Source of the DNA: Candidatus Cloacimonadota bacterium
GTDB lineage: Bacteria; Cloacimonadota; Cloacimonadia; Cloacimonadales; Cloacimonadaceae
Direction of reading: 5' to 3'
NCBI GenBank assembly: GCA_027318525.1
Contig: DAHVPA010000022.1
Span: 1 to 14,737, forward strand
DNA length: 14,737 nucleotides
This document shows positions 7,654 to 14,712 of this stretch, piece by piece (the stretch's first letter is position 1; each line of letters begins with the position of its first letter). The translations under genes and the position numbers were made by a program. The notes under the pieces are model-generated. The model was given only the letters and a program-made list of their open reading frames with translations, was not told the DNA's origin and did no database searches.

Positions 7654-9687
7654 TTATGATACAGGACTGCCTGGCTTGGAATCTCTATCGGGCAGCATAA
7701 TACTCAGTTTCCCTTCATCCTGGGCACAGAGAATCATGCCGTTTGAGACTATTCCTCTGATTTTACGCGGTTGCAAATTTGCCAGCATGAGTACGTTCTT
7801 GCCAATAAGTTCCTCTGGTTTATAACTAAGCGCTACACCTGCCACCAGTTCCCTTTCTGTGCTGCCCAGACTGATTTTGAGTTTGAGCAGTTTATCAGCT
7901 CCTTTGATTGTTTCTGCTTCTAGAACTTTAGCTATCCTGATATCCATTTTTGCAAAGTCGTCGTAAGTAATCTCGGGTTTGAAGGGGATTGTTTCATTAG
8001 GGTTATCTGCGCTTGTTTTCAGTTCCTTCGCAGCGTTGTTTAACTTGGCTAGCTGTGCTTCAATAACTTCATCATCTATTTTGCTGAAAAGCTGAATTAC
8101 TTCATCAAGTATGAGTGTATCTTTATATTCTTCCTGGCATTCATACCAATGACTGATCTCTCCCAACCCTAACATTTTCCTGAGATTACGCATACTTTTG
8201 GGAATGATGGGGAAGAGTGCTACGGAAAGCATTCTGAGCAGACAGGTGCAGACATAGATGGTTTCTTGTGCCCGCAGGCGGTTTTCCTTTATGGTTTGCC
8301 AAGGTTTGCTTTCATCGAAGTATTTATTGCCAAGCCTGGCAATATCCATGCTGATTTTTGTATTACGCCGCACCTGATATTCCCGATAGCCTTTTTCCAT
8401 TTCTTTGCAAAGTTCTTTGGCTTCGGACAGGACTGCTCTGCCATTTTCACTCAGTTCAACCGGTTTGACTTCGCCATTAAACTGTTTTTTACTGAAGGCA
8501 AATACTCGATGGGCAAGATTGCCGAGTGTATTATTTAATTCGTTGTTGATCTTATTCTGAAAATCCTTCCAGCTGAAATCGCTGTCCTTGCTCTCGGGAG
8601 CGTTGCAGGCAAGATAATAGCGCAGATAATCTCCATCAAATTCTTTTACGAATTCATCCACCCAGATAGCCCAATTGCGGCTGGTGGAGATTTTTTGTCC
8701 CTCCAGGTTCATAAATTCATTGGCTGGGATATCGTGAGGGAGCACATAGGTCTTATCTTGACCCATCAGCATAGCCGGCCAGATCAGAGCGTGAAAGATG
8801 ATATTGTCTTTTCCGATGAAATGTATCAGTTGCGTTTTGGGATCAAGCCAATAATCCTTCCAGCGTTCCGGTTGTCCAATCTTCTGTGCCCATTCGATTG
8901 TGGATGAGATATATCCGATGGGAGCATCAAACCAGACATAGAGCACTTTACCTTCAGCTTCATCCAAGGGAACGGGGATTCCCCAATTGATGTCGCGTGT
9001 GATGGAACGTTCCACCAATCCCTGCTCAAGGAGATTAAGCATGAAGTTGCGCACGTTTTCTTTCCAGTAATCCTTTTCTGCCAGCCAAACTTTCATCTGT
9101 TGGGTAAAGCCGTCCAGATGCAGGAACCAGTGCCGGGTGCTCTTGATCACAGGTTGGTTGCCGCAAATCTTGCATTTTGGTTCTTTCAAAGTTGTGGTGT
9201 CATAGATTTGACCGCAGGCATCACATTGGTCACCCCTGGCTCCCGCTGCTCCGCAATTGGGACAAGTCCCTTCCACGTATCGGTCTGCCAGAAATCTTTT
9301 GTCATATTCGCAATAGAACTGCAATGTATCTTTTGGATGGATGTGCTTATTATTATACAGATTGGTGAAAAACTCCTGCGAGATTTGGAAATGGGGTTGA
9401 CGTGCCGTTCCGGAGAAGTTATCAAACTCAATATTGATGCCGTCAAAAGCTTCTTTGATCAGAGCATGATATCGGTCCACAATTACCTTGGGGGTCACGC
9501 CTTCCGCATCTGCCTGGATGGAAATGGGTGTGCCATGTTCGTCTGTGCCGCAGATGTAAATAACATCCTCATGACTCAGCTTTAGAAATCTGACAAAGAT
9601 ATCAGCGGGAAGATAAGCTCCTGCAACGTGTCCGATATGCAGTTTACCATTGGCATAGGGCAGTGCGCTGGTTACTAAATATTTCAT
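7654..9687 (-). CDS. metG: methionyl-tRNA synthetase with C-terminal tRNA-binding domain
   Basis: This 677-residue cytosolic class I synthetase charges tRNA-Met and initiator tRNA. The HIGH motif is at residues 17-20 (KLHIGHVAG). The KMSKS loop is the variant KISTS at 332-336 in EGQKISTSRNW. Two pairs of cysteines (142/145 and 155/158) plus C172/C175 form the zinc-binding connective insert. Residues about 573-677 make a Trbp111/EMAP-II-like OB-fold tRNA-binding domain (DFAKMDIRIAKV, later LANLQPRKIRGIVSNGM) that normally supports dimerisation and tRNA affinity. The size is typical for the long bacterial MetG form. Its ATG overlaps the lysC stop in an ATGA (9684-9687), coupling the methionine charging enzyme to an enzyme at the head of the aspartate family pathway that also supplies methionine. 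Assignment is secure. Confidence 0.97.
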   Translation of the reverse strand: MKYLVTSALPYANGKLHIGHVAGAYLPADIFVRFLKLSHEDVIYICGTDEHGTPISIQADAEGVTPKVIVDRYHALIKEAFDGINIEFDNFSGTARQPHFQISQEFFTNLYNNKHIHPKDTLQFYCEYDKRFLADRYVEGTCPNCGAAGARGDQCDACGQIYDTTTLKEPKCKICGNQPVIKSTRHWFLHLDGFTQQMKVWLAEKDYWKENVRNFMLNLLEQGLVERSITRDINWGIPVPLDEAEGKVLYVWFDAPIGYISSTIEWAQKIGQPERWKDYWLDPKTQLIHFIGKDNIIFHALIWPAMLMGQDKTYVLPHDIPANEFMNLEGQKISTSRNWAIWVDEFVKEFDGDYLRYYLACNAPESKDSDFSWKDFQNKINNELNNTLGNLAHRVFAFSKKQFNGEVKPVELSENGRAVLSEAKELCKEMEKGYREYQVRRNTKISMDIARLGNKYFDESKPWQTIKENRLRAQETIYVCTCLLRMLSVALFPIIPKSMRNLRKMLGLGEISHWYECQEEYKDTLILDEVIQLFSKIDDEVIEAQLAKLNNAAKELKTSADNPNETIPFKPEITYDDFAKMDIRIAKVLEAETIKGADKLLKLKISLGSTERELVAGVALSYKPEELIGKNVLMLANLQPRKIRGIVSNGMILCAQDEGKLSIMLPDRDSKPGSPVS

Positions 9688-10874
9688 AATTTACCTTTTA
9701 CGTAGCGTTGATGCAAGGTTTGAACACATGCTTCCACATTCACGCTTGGAAGCAGGATATCGATTGTGCGCTCAGAATGATTGATTTGCTGGATACCAAG
9801 GTCACCAATCAGGTCTTCCAGTTTATTCAGGAATGGCAGGTCCAGATTGATTCCGATGCCTACCATTGTTACATAACCAAGGTCCGGAGTCTTGCTGAGT
9901 GGCACCAATTCATTGACTTTGAAGATGTTATCTATCTCTGTTGCATAAAATGACTCGATATACAAGTCGATCTGTCCGTCCGATACCACGTATTTATAGA
10001 TTTCATTTGTCCAGTTTTTCATCAGAAACCGCATGCGGTCGTTTTGTTCCATTCGATAACGGATGAGATTGGACTTGTGAGCAACAGCGGTTATCATTCT
10101 GTCTTCCATATTGACTTCCTTTATCATGAACTGAAAGCTTTCTTCAGTTAGTGTAACGAGGGTTCCCGGATTGAACGAAATTGAGGATTTTACCTCTACC
10201 GGGATTTTGTATTTCATGGCAAATTCTACAGCCCGTGGGTGCAGCACTTTGGAACCGTTGTATGCCAGAGCCAGCATTTCATCATAATCAATAATTGGTA
10301 AAAGGTCAGGGTCTGCTACGATTCTGGGGTCAGCCGTAAAAACGCCGTCCACATCTGTGAAGATTTCGCAGGTATCTGCTTTGAGATAGCTTGCCAGAGC
10401 CACGGCAGTTGTGTCCGAACCTCCCCGTCCCAGGGTGGTAACTTCCTTTTGCAGACTGACTCCCTGAAATCCTGCCACAATTACTATCTTGCCTTTATCC
10501 AGTTCTTCTCTAATGCGAAATGCGTTTACATTGATGATTTTAGCATTACCGTGACTTCCATCGGTTATGATTCCGCTCTGAGAACCTGTAAAGGAGATTG
10601 AGCTTAAGCCTTCTGTATGCAGGGCAACGGATAAGAGTGACATGGTGATGCGTTCACCAGCCGTAAGCAGCATATCCAGTTCGCGCCGGGAGGGATGATC
10701 TGTAATCTGATAAGCCAGGCGAAATAGTTCATCCGTGGTTTTGCCCATGGCTGAGACCACAATCACGATTTGGTCGTCAGGTTCCATCCTTTGGGCAATT
10801 TCATGCGCCACATGCTTGATTTTGTCAATCGAACCGACTGAGGTTCCACCGAATTTTTTTACAATTATAGCCAT
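9684..10874 (-). CDS. lysC: aspartokinase (monofunctional)
   Basis: This 396-residue kinase phosphorylates aspartate to 4-phospho-aspartate, the entry step to lysine, threonine, methionine and diaminopimelate. The catalytic amino-acid-kinase domain is complete: KFGGTS at 7-12, SAMGKTTDEL at 41-50, GERITMSLL at 73-81, GFQG at 135-138, GRGGSDTTAV at 149-158, TDVDGVFTADPR at 173-184 and SKVLHPRAVEFA at 208-219. The C-terminal regulatory region (about 259-396) has the length of a tandem ACT unit but is poorly conserved. I do not see the usual inhibitor-site pattern with an invariant N-I-x-M-I segment, so feedback control may differ. It is the first gene of the eight-gene minus-strand run, with a candidate promoter 26 bases upstream and only a weak purine-rich ribosome site (GGAAAAG). 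Confidence 0.95.
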   Translation of the reverse strand: MAIIVKKFGGTSVGSIDKIKHVAHEIAQRMEPDDQIVIVVSAMGKTTDELFRLAYQITDHPSRRELDMLLTAGERITMSLLSVALHTEGLSSISFTGSQSGIITDGSHGNAKIINVNAFRIREELDKGKIVIVAGFQGVSLQKEVTTLGRGGSDTTAVALASYLKADTCEIFTDVDGVFTADPRIVADPDLLPIIDYDEMLALAYNGSKVLHPRAVEFAMKYKIPVEVKSSISFNPGTLVTLTEESFQFMIKEVNMEDRMITAVAHKSNLIRYRMEQNDRMRFLMKNWTNEIYKYVVSDGQIDLYIESFYATEIDNIFKVNELVPLSKTPDLGYVTMVGIGINLDLPFLNKLEDLIGDLGIQQINHSERTIDILLPSVNVEACVQTLHQRYVKGKL

Positions 10875-10900
10875 AACTTTTCCATATGTTGATAAAAACC

Positions 10901-10929
10901 GCTATATGTCAAGAGAAAAGCATTATCAA
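10901..10929 (-). promoter_or_regulatory. candidate sigma-70-type promoter for the lysC operon
   Basis: Read on the minus strand, TTGATA (10924-10929) is followed by 17 bases and then TATAGC (10901-10906). This would start transcription about 20 bases before the lysC ATG, leaving no room for a riboswitch or attenuator. A second perfect -35 box, TTGACA (10907-10912), lies inside the spacer; its matching -10, about 17-18 bases on, would be only the weak ACATAT/CATATG. Both are inferred from sequence alone. Confidence 0.5.
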
Positions 10930-10973
10930 GTCTCTGACTGACCTTGGTGGGGGATATCGTAACAAGTTCCTTC

Positions 10974-11006
10974 CAGAGAGTTTGCAGAGAGTATGCAGAG
11001 ACTAAG
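10974..11006. repeat. three 11-bp tandem repeats (CAGAGAGTATG-like) upstream of the lysC promoter
   Basis: Three head-to-tail 11-base units are CAGAGAGTTTG (10974-10984), CAGAGAGTATG (10985-10995) and CAGAGACTAAG (10996-11006). An inverted copy of the last unit's CAGAGACT occurs as AGTCTCTG at 10929-10936, adjoining the candidate -35 box. A unit close to one DNA helical turn would place each copy on the same face of the helix, so a regulator-binding site is possible. Chance short repetition is also possible. Confidence 0.5.
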
Positions 11007-11098
11007 CCTCACAAAACCCTTGTCAGACCGTCTGCCCAAAGTCTGGCTCAGAGTCGAAACATATTGACTAAATCCCGGCTTCAGGCAAGCTGGATAGA

Positions 11099-11335
11099 AT
11101 GGAAATCAGAATTATTCGCATCGAACAATTAAATCCTGCGCTGGAGCGTTGGTGGATCCAATTGCCCAGAGCCGGCTTTCGGGATTTCGGTTTTCTGTTG
11201 GAAACCCTTGAAGGTACCGGCTTACACAAGCGTTCAAGAGAAGCAGAGAATCTTATGGAAGTGGATGTAGCTGTTGGGATGAAAACCGAACTGGAAGCAT
11301 TGATTTCTGCGCTGCAAGTCAATCCAGACTTCTGA
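11099..11335 (+). CDS. possible small hypothetical protein, 78 residues
   Basis: The frame from ATG 11099 to TGA 11335 encodes a soluble acidic/basic mixed product beginning MEIRIIRIEQLNPAL, with an aromatic-rich middle (RAGFRDFGFLLE) and an acidic segment (AENLMEVDVAVG) before a predicted C-terminal helix. I do not recognise a family. Its amino-acid composition and codon choice look protein-like, and it avoids rare-looking runs. Against it, the upstream GGATAG is only a weak ribosome site, no clear promoter is seen, and no terminator follows before the tRNA promoter. It lies between the lysC promoter region and the tRNAs and is divergent from lysC. It may be a real small gene, a remnant of a longer gene, or chance. 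Confidence 0.4.
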   Translation: MEIRIIRIEQLNPALERWWIQLPRAGFRDFGFLLETLEGTGLHKRSREAENLMEVDVAVGMKTELEALISALQVNPDF

Positions 11336-11349
11336 CGGTGGGTTTGTGC

Positions 11350-11378
11350 TTGACAAAGATTGCCCGGATAAATTTATG
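11350..11378 (+). promoter_or_regulatory. candidate promoter of the tRNA-Pro/tRNA-Val unit
   Basis: A perfect TTGACA (11350-11355) is followed 17 bases later by TTTATG (11373-11378), a moderate -10 match. Transcription would begin close to the 5' end of tRNA-Pro at 11390, as is usual for tRNA operons. The -10 element is the weak part of the call. Confidence 0.5.
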
Positions 11379-11389
11379 AACCGAAGCTG

Positions 11390-11467
<78 letters not shown>

Positions 11468-11492
11468 CTGCTTTTCTTAGTCTACACTGACG

Positions 11493-11568
11493 GGGCGTTT
11501 AGCTCAGTTGGCAGAGCCCTTGCTTTACACGCAAGTTGTCGGCGGTTCAAGTCCGTCAACGCCCACCA
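11493..11568 (+). tRNA. tRNA-Val (anticodon TAC)
   Basis: The acceptor stem pairs GGGCGTT with AACGCCC, followed by A and an encoded CCA (11566-11568). The anticodon stem CTTGC/GCAAG holds the loop TTTACAC with anticodon TAC at 11526-11528, reading GTA-type valine codons. The D-arm TAGCTCAGTTGGCAGAGC and the T-loop GGTTCAAGTCC are standard. An intrinsic terminator starts 5 bases after the CCA. Confidence 0.97.
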
Positions 11569-11572
11569 TTTT

Positions 11573-11598
11573 GGCTGTCTTTTGCACAGCCTTTTTTT
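11573..11598 (+). terminator. intrinsic terminator after tRNA-Val
   Basis: A 6-bp stem GGCTGT/ACAGCC with a 7-base loop is followed directly by seven T residues (11592-11598). It closes the tRNA unit but lies only 16 bases before the SDR start codon, so it may also act as an attenuator for the downstream genes. Confidence 0.85.
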
Positions 11599-11603
11599 GT
11601 TTC

Positions 11604-11610
11604 AAAGGAG
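11604..11610 (+). promoter_or_regulatory. ribosome binding site of the SDR gene
   Basis: AAAGGAG lies four bases before the ATG at 11615. It is the strongest Shine-Dalgarno match I noticed in the window and fixes the start of this gene. Confidence 0.8.
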
Positions 11611-11614
11611 ATAA

Positions 11615-12586
11615 ATGCGCATTGCCATTACCGGAGCCAACGGATTTATCGGCAGCAGCCTGACCCGCTGTCTGATGAAACAGGGTCATGAAGTTACGGC
11701 TTTGGTGCGTAAAACCGGCAATGTATCCCTTGTGCCCATCAAAGCTAAAGTCAGTGAAATCGATTATTCCAATCCGGACTCTGTCCGTTCTGCTTTTGAA
11801 GGGCAGGAAATCATTATCCATACTGCAGCTTTGACACGTGCCGAGAGCTGGGAAAAGATGAAGGCAGCCAATACTGCACTGGTGGAAAAAGTGGTGGAAG
11901 CGCTCAATTCAAACGATGCTGTAAAGCAGTTTATCTTTATCAGCAGTCAGGCGGCAGCCGGGATGGGCACAAAGAACAAACCCAAAACGGAAGAAGACAT
12001 CCCCCAACCCCTGACCTGGTATGGTAAAAGCAAACTGATGTCGGAAGAAATCATCCGCAACCGCCTGCAGAAAGACTGGACCATTATCCGTCCCGTCTCT
12101 GTTTATGGTCCGGGCGACAAGGATTTTCTGGAAACCTTCCGTCTGCTCAAGAAACATCTTTCCGTTTCCATGGGTATCATGGATAAGTATATCAGCCTGA
12201 TTTATATAGACGAACTCTGCCAGCTCATCAGCAAATGCATCGGCAATAAAAACGCATTCCGGCAGGTCTTCTTTGCCTCGGATGGTCAGACTTATACGCA
12301 CCGCAAATTCTCTGATGCTTTGCAGAAAGCTGTGCCCACCTTCAGTCTTCATCTTAGCGTTCCTGATGCGCTGGTCTTCTATGTGGCTGCTTTGGGTGAA
12401 TTGCGCAACAAAATCCAGCCCAAGGCGTCTATCGTCAATTTGCAAAAATTCAAGGAACTGACAGGTCGCTACTGGACTGTCAGTATTGATAAAGCACGCA
12501 ATCTGCTGGACTTCAATCCCCAACCTAATCTTTCTCAAAACCTGCACAGGACGTGGTTATGGTACAAAGAGCAAGGCTGGCTGTAG
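11615..12586 (+). CDS. NAD(P)-dependent epimerase/dehydratase-like extended SDR protein
   Basis: This 323-residue protein is an extended short-chain dehydrogenase/reductase. The nucleotide-binding motif TGANGFIGS has its glycines at 7, 10 and 13. HTAA is at 69-72, the serine region FISSQAA at 108-114, and the catalytic Y136-x3-K140 in WYGKSK, followed by RPVSVYGPGD. These features are those of UDP-sugar epimerases, dehydratases and 3-beta-hydroxysteroid-type dehydrogenases. The C-terminal substrate domain does not reveal the substrate. No sugar-nucleotide pathway neighbours are present, so the role stays open. The start is set by AAAGGAG just upstream. Its last 28 bases overlap the start of the following barrel gene, which suggests coupled translation of the two. 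Confidence 0.9.
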   Translation: MRIAITGANGFIGSSLTRCLMKQGHEVTALVRKTGNVSLVPIKAKVSEIDYSNPDSVRSAFEGQEIIIHTAALTRAESWEKMKAANTALVEKVVEALNSNDAVKQFIFISSQAAAGMGTKNKPKTEEDIPQPLTWYGKSKLMSEEIIRNRLQKDWTIIRPVSVYGPGDKDFLETFRLLKKHLSVSMGIMDKYISLIYIDELCQLISKCIGNKNAFRQVFFASDGQTYTHRKFSDALQKAVPTFSLHLSVPDALVFYVAALGELRNKIQPKASIVNLQKFKELTGRYWTVSIDKARNLLDFNPQPNLSQNLHRTWLWYKEQGWL

Positions 12587-14589
12587 TCCTTCTGCTGGCA
12601 CTGTCTGCTTTTGCAATCCTTTCCTCTCAGGAAGCTCCGGAATTTACTCCGCCCAAACTGCTTTCAGAAGCTGTCCTTGACGTCTCTGCTGAGATGCAGA
12701 ATCCACCTGCAGATGTGATGATTCTGGTGGAAGTAAAAGCTGACAGCACAGCTACATTGATTAAGATTTTGGATGGCAAGGACAGCCTCAAACCAAATAT
12801 AGAAGAGCTTTTGCCCTATCTGATGTTTGTGCCCTCCTATCAAAAAGGGATTCCGGTCACATCTACTCTGACCATCAAGCTGAAGGTCAGGCAGGAAGGA
12901 GCACAACAACCCCTATCAAAAAAAGTTGAATCAGACAGTCTGAAATCCGTTGACAAGGAACTGCTTTATCAGGGCATCAAAGAGCACCTGCAAAACGAAA
13001 ACCTGCAGAATACCTTTTCTGATAAGACTTTCTACCGGACAAATTACTATCTCACAGGACTAAACTACGATTCAGACCTGATTATTAAAGATGGATTCAT
13101 TGAACCGGCAAGGATATATGGCAGTGCATTGCAGTATCAAATCCTCTCCGATTTTAGGGACATGGAAGACCGGTGGGTGAATCCTGCAATTCGAATATTT
13201 GAAGAACGCAAATCACAGTGGATAGTAGATAAACAAAGGCTCAGAGGACACGAGGGCGAATTCACAGTCACTGAAAACAGCTATCCCTGGTCATCTACTT
13301 TGTCAGATGTCTATGCCGGTCTGGGTGACTATGAGTTCAACTTCGCCAAGGGGCAAATCCTCAAAAATAACCTGTTCGGAGTTGAGGATTTTTACACTGA
13401 ACTTGGCTTCCTGTTCCAGAACGGCTGGTGGCAGGAAACCATCTCCAGTCAGACTTCCGGCAGGCTGTTTCTATCCATTCCCATCAAAGGAACTAGATTA
13501 GATTTCAACTACGAAAGTTATGACCAGGATATCCCTTCCACTTCTCTTTTGCCGGGACTGCAAAACGAAACTCTTTACACCATCGCCCAGAAGCGCAATG
13601 AGCTTTACCTGAAATGGGCTTTGCCCTGGTTCACAGCCGGCTGGCAGACCGGTAAGGAAAAACTGCGCGCACCCGGCATCCTGAATCCTCAGGATTACGA
13701 AACAGGGCAATTCCTGTTGCGCAGAGCTTTCAACCTGTTGGCAACCGACTTTGACCTGACCTACCAGTACAATTACAAGAACACCATCCCGGAAGTGCAA
13801 TCGCTTTACCAGTATAATAAGAAAAGCAAGCACCAGGGCTTAATAAACATCAGCCATAGTCATGGTAGATTTAGTAACAAAGATATGCTGCTGTTCAGTG
13901 AAGACGGTCTGGATAAAGCAAACCTCAAAGCAGATTACGTATTCAGCCCGGTTTTGGGAGCAGGACTCGGCTATGATTATTATAACGGCAGGCATAATAC
14001 AATTTCCTATCTAGATACATTTTATCCCGACACATTTTTACCCTATCCATCTGCTTTTGTAAAACAAACCCTGCAGGCTGAACTGGAGTGGCTGGCTTTT
14101 TCCATTCTGGATATTAAATTGAAAGGTGGTTTAAAAAGATTTAGCGAAGCCTGGGAAATCATCTGGATCAAAGATCACACAATAAATAATACCGACAATC
14201 CCTTTGCCACTCTGGAATTAAATACGGTAAAAGAGCTGGGCAAATACACTGCAAGTATAGTACAAAACCTGCATTGGAACAAATATGATAAAGAACTGCC
14301 GGAACTTCCCGAACTGCAGGGGCAGGCACGCTACAAGCTGGTGCGTGACATGGGGCACAACAACGCTCTTTCCGCAGGTCTCAATCTGACCGGACACACT
14401 GATTACATCCAATCCTATGAAACTCCTGTTTACGGTTCCCTGATTGCGGATGCCTGGCTGGGAGTCAAGATTACCGACCTGTTTGAGTTTCAGTTAATGA
14501 TGAAGAACATCGGCGACAACAATATCTTTGGCGTCTATCCCAATCCGCGTGCCATCATGGGAACCATCCACTGGTTTTTCCTCAACTGA
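12559..14589 (+). CDS. outer-membrane beta-barrel protein with N-terminal TonB C-terminal-like domain
   Basis: I choose ATG 12559 (676 residues) over the in-frame GTG at 12553 because AGGA at 12548-12551 is well spaced only for the ATG. A signal peptide spans about 1-23 (hydrophobic LAVVLLLALSAFAIL). Residues about 31-110 resemble a TonB C-terminal domain: PPKLL, then beta strands, then a NIEELLPYLMFVPSYQKGIPV segment like the family's F-x-P-a-x-x-x-G-x-P-V end. After a charged linker, the rest (about 180-676) is rich in alternating aromatic strands with Y/W/F girdles. It closes with MKNIGDNNIFG and HWFFLN, similar to TonB-receptor C-terminal strands. I see no plug domain or TonB box. It is probably a porin or receptor of unknown substrate. 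It overlaps the SDR gene by 28 bases. Confidence 0.8.
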   Translation: MVQRARLAVVLLLALSAFAILSSQEAPEFTPPKLLSEAVLDVSAEMQNPPADVMILVEVKADSTATLIKILDGKDSLKPNIEELLPYLMFVPSYQKGIPVTSTLTIKLKVRQEGAQQPLSKKVESDSLKSVDKELLYQGIKEHLQNENLQNTFSDKTFYRTNYYLTGLNYDSDLIIKDGFIEPARIYGSALQYQILSDFRDMEDRWVNPAIRIFEERKSQWIVDKQRLRGHEGEFTVTENSYPWSSTLSDVYAGLGDYEFNFAKGQILKNNLFGVEDFYTELGFLFQNGWWQETISSQTSGRLFLSIPIKGTRLDFNYESYDQDIPSTSLLPGLQNETLYTIAQKRNELYLKWALPWFTAGWQTGKEKLRAPGILNPQDYETGQFLLRRAFNLLATDFDLTYQYNYKNTIPEVQSLYQYNKKSKHQGLINISHSHGRFSNKDMLLFSEDGLDKANLKADYVFSPVLGAGLGYDYYNGRHNTISYLDTFYPDTFLPYPSAFVKQTLQAELEWLAFSILDIKLKGGLKRFSEAWEIIWIKDHTINNTDNPFATLELNTVKELGKYTASIVQNLHWNKYDKELPELPELQGQARYKLVRDMGHNNALSAGLNLTGHTDYIQSYETPVYGSLIADAWLGVKITDLFEFQLMMKNIGDNNIFGVYPNPRAIMGTIHWFFLN

Positions 14590-14601
14590 TGTGACCTTCC
14601 T

Positions 14602-14712
14602 ATGATTTACGCCATCGGCGATATCCACGGCATGTTTGACCATTGGAAATTGCACCGTTCCAGCCTCACTCAGTTCCCCCACCTGCGCACCTCCTCCACT
14701 GAACAGTCGTGA
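14602..14712 (+). pseudogene. start of a calcineurin-like (PPP) phosphatase gene, frame closed after 36 codons
   Basis: The first 13 residues, MIYAIGDIHGMFD, are the exact opening of PPP-type serine/threonine or diadenosine-tetraphosphate phosphatases, with the metal-binding GDxHG motif at 6-10. The following residues (HWKLHRSS and on) do not resemble the family, and a TGA at 14710-14712 ends the frame. None of the three forward frames beyond about 14640 restores a phosphatase sequence before the window edge. It could be a genuine pseudogene, a rearrangement junction, or low-quality sequence near a contig end. It starts 12 bases after the barrel gene stop without a clear ribosome site. Confidence 0.5.

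Larger units (their letters stand above)
10875..11098. other. divergent intergenic region upstream of lysC
   Basis: Apart from the candidate promoter and the 11-bp repeats, this stretch holds a short perfect inverted repeat CAGAC-C-GTCTG (11024-11034). I see no RNA gene, no riboswitch-like fold and no convincing coding frame. An open plus frame from a TTG codon at 10944 exists but shows no ribosome site and no recognisable protein. Confidence 0.5.

Noticed and set aside
9100..9585. 161-codon plus-strand ORF opposite metG
   Set aside because: Antisense to the HIGH and zinc-binding region of a well-conserved synthetase; no recognisable protein features.
10875..11098. possible lysine or other riboswitch upstream of lysC
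   Set aside because: No conserved riboswitch core seen, and the candidate promoter leaves only about 20 bases of leader.
10944..11132. 62-codon plus frame starting with TTG in the divergent region
   Set aside because: Non-ATG start, no ribosome site, overlaps the 11-bp repeats and the start of the more plausible small ORF.
11525..11821. 98-codon minus-strand ORF ending in a GLEPPTTCV-type sequence
   Set aside because: Its 3' end is the antisense of tRNA-Val, a well-known source of spurious ORFs, and the rest is opposite the start of the SDR gene, which carries clear motifs.
11909..12547. 212-codon minus-strand ORF opposite the SDR gene
   Set aside because: Long but entirely antisense to a frame with Rossmann and Y-x3-K motifs and a strong ribosome site; no domain recognised.
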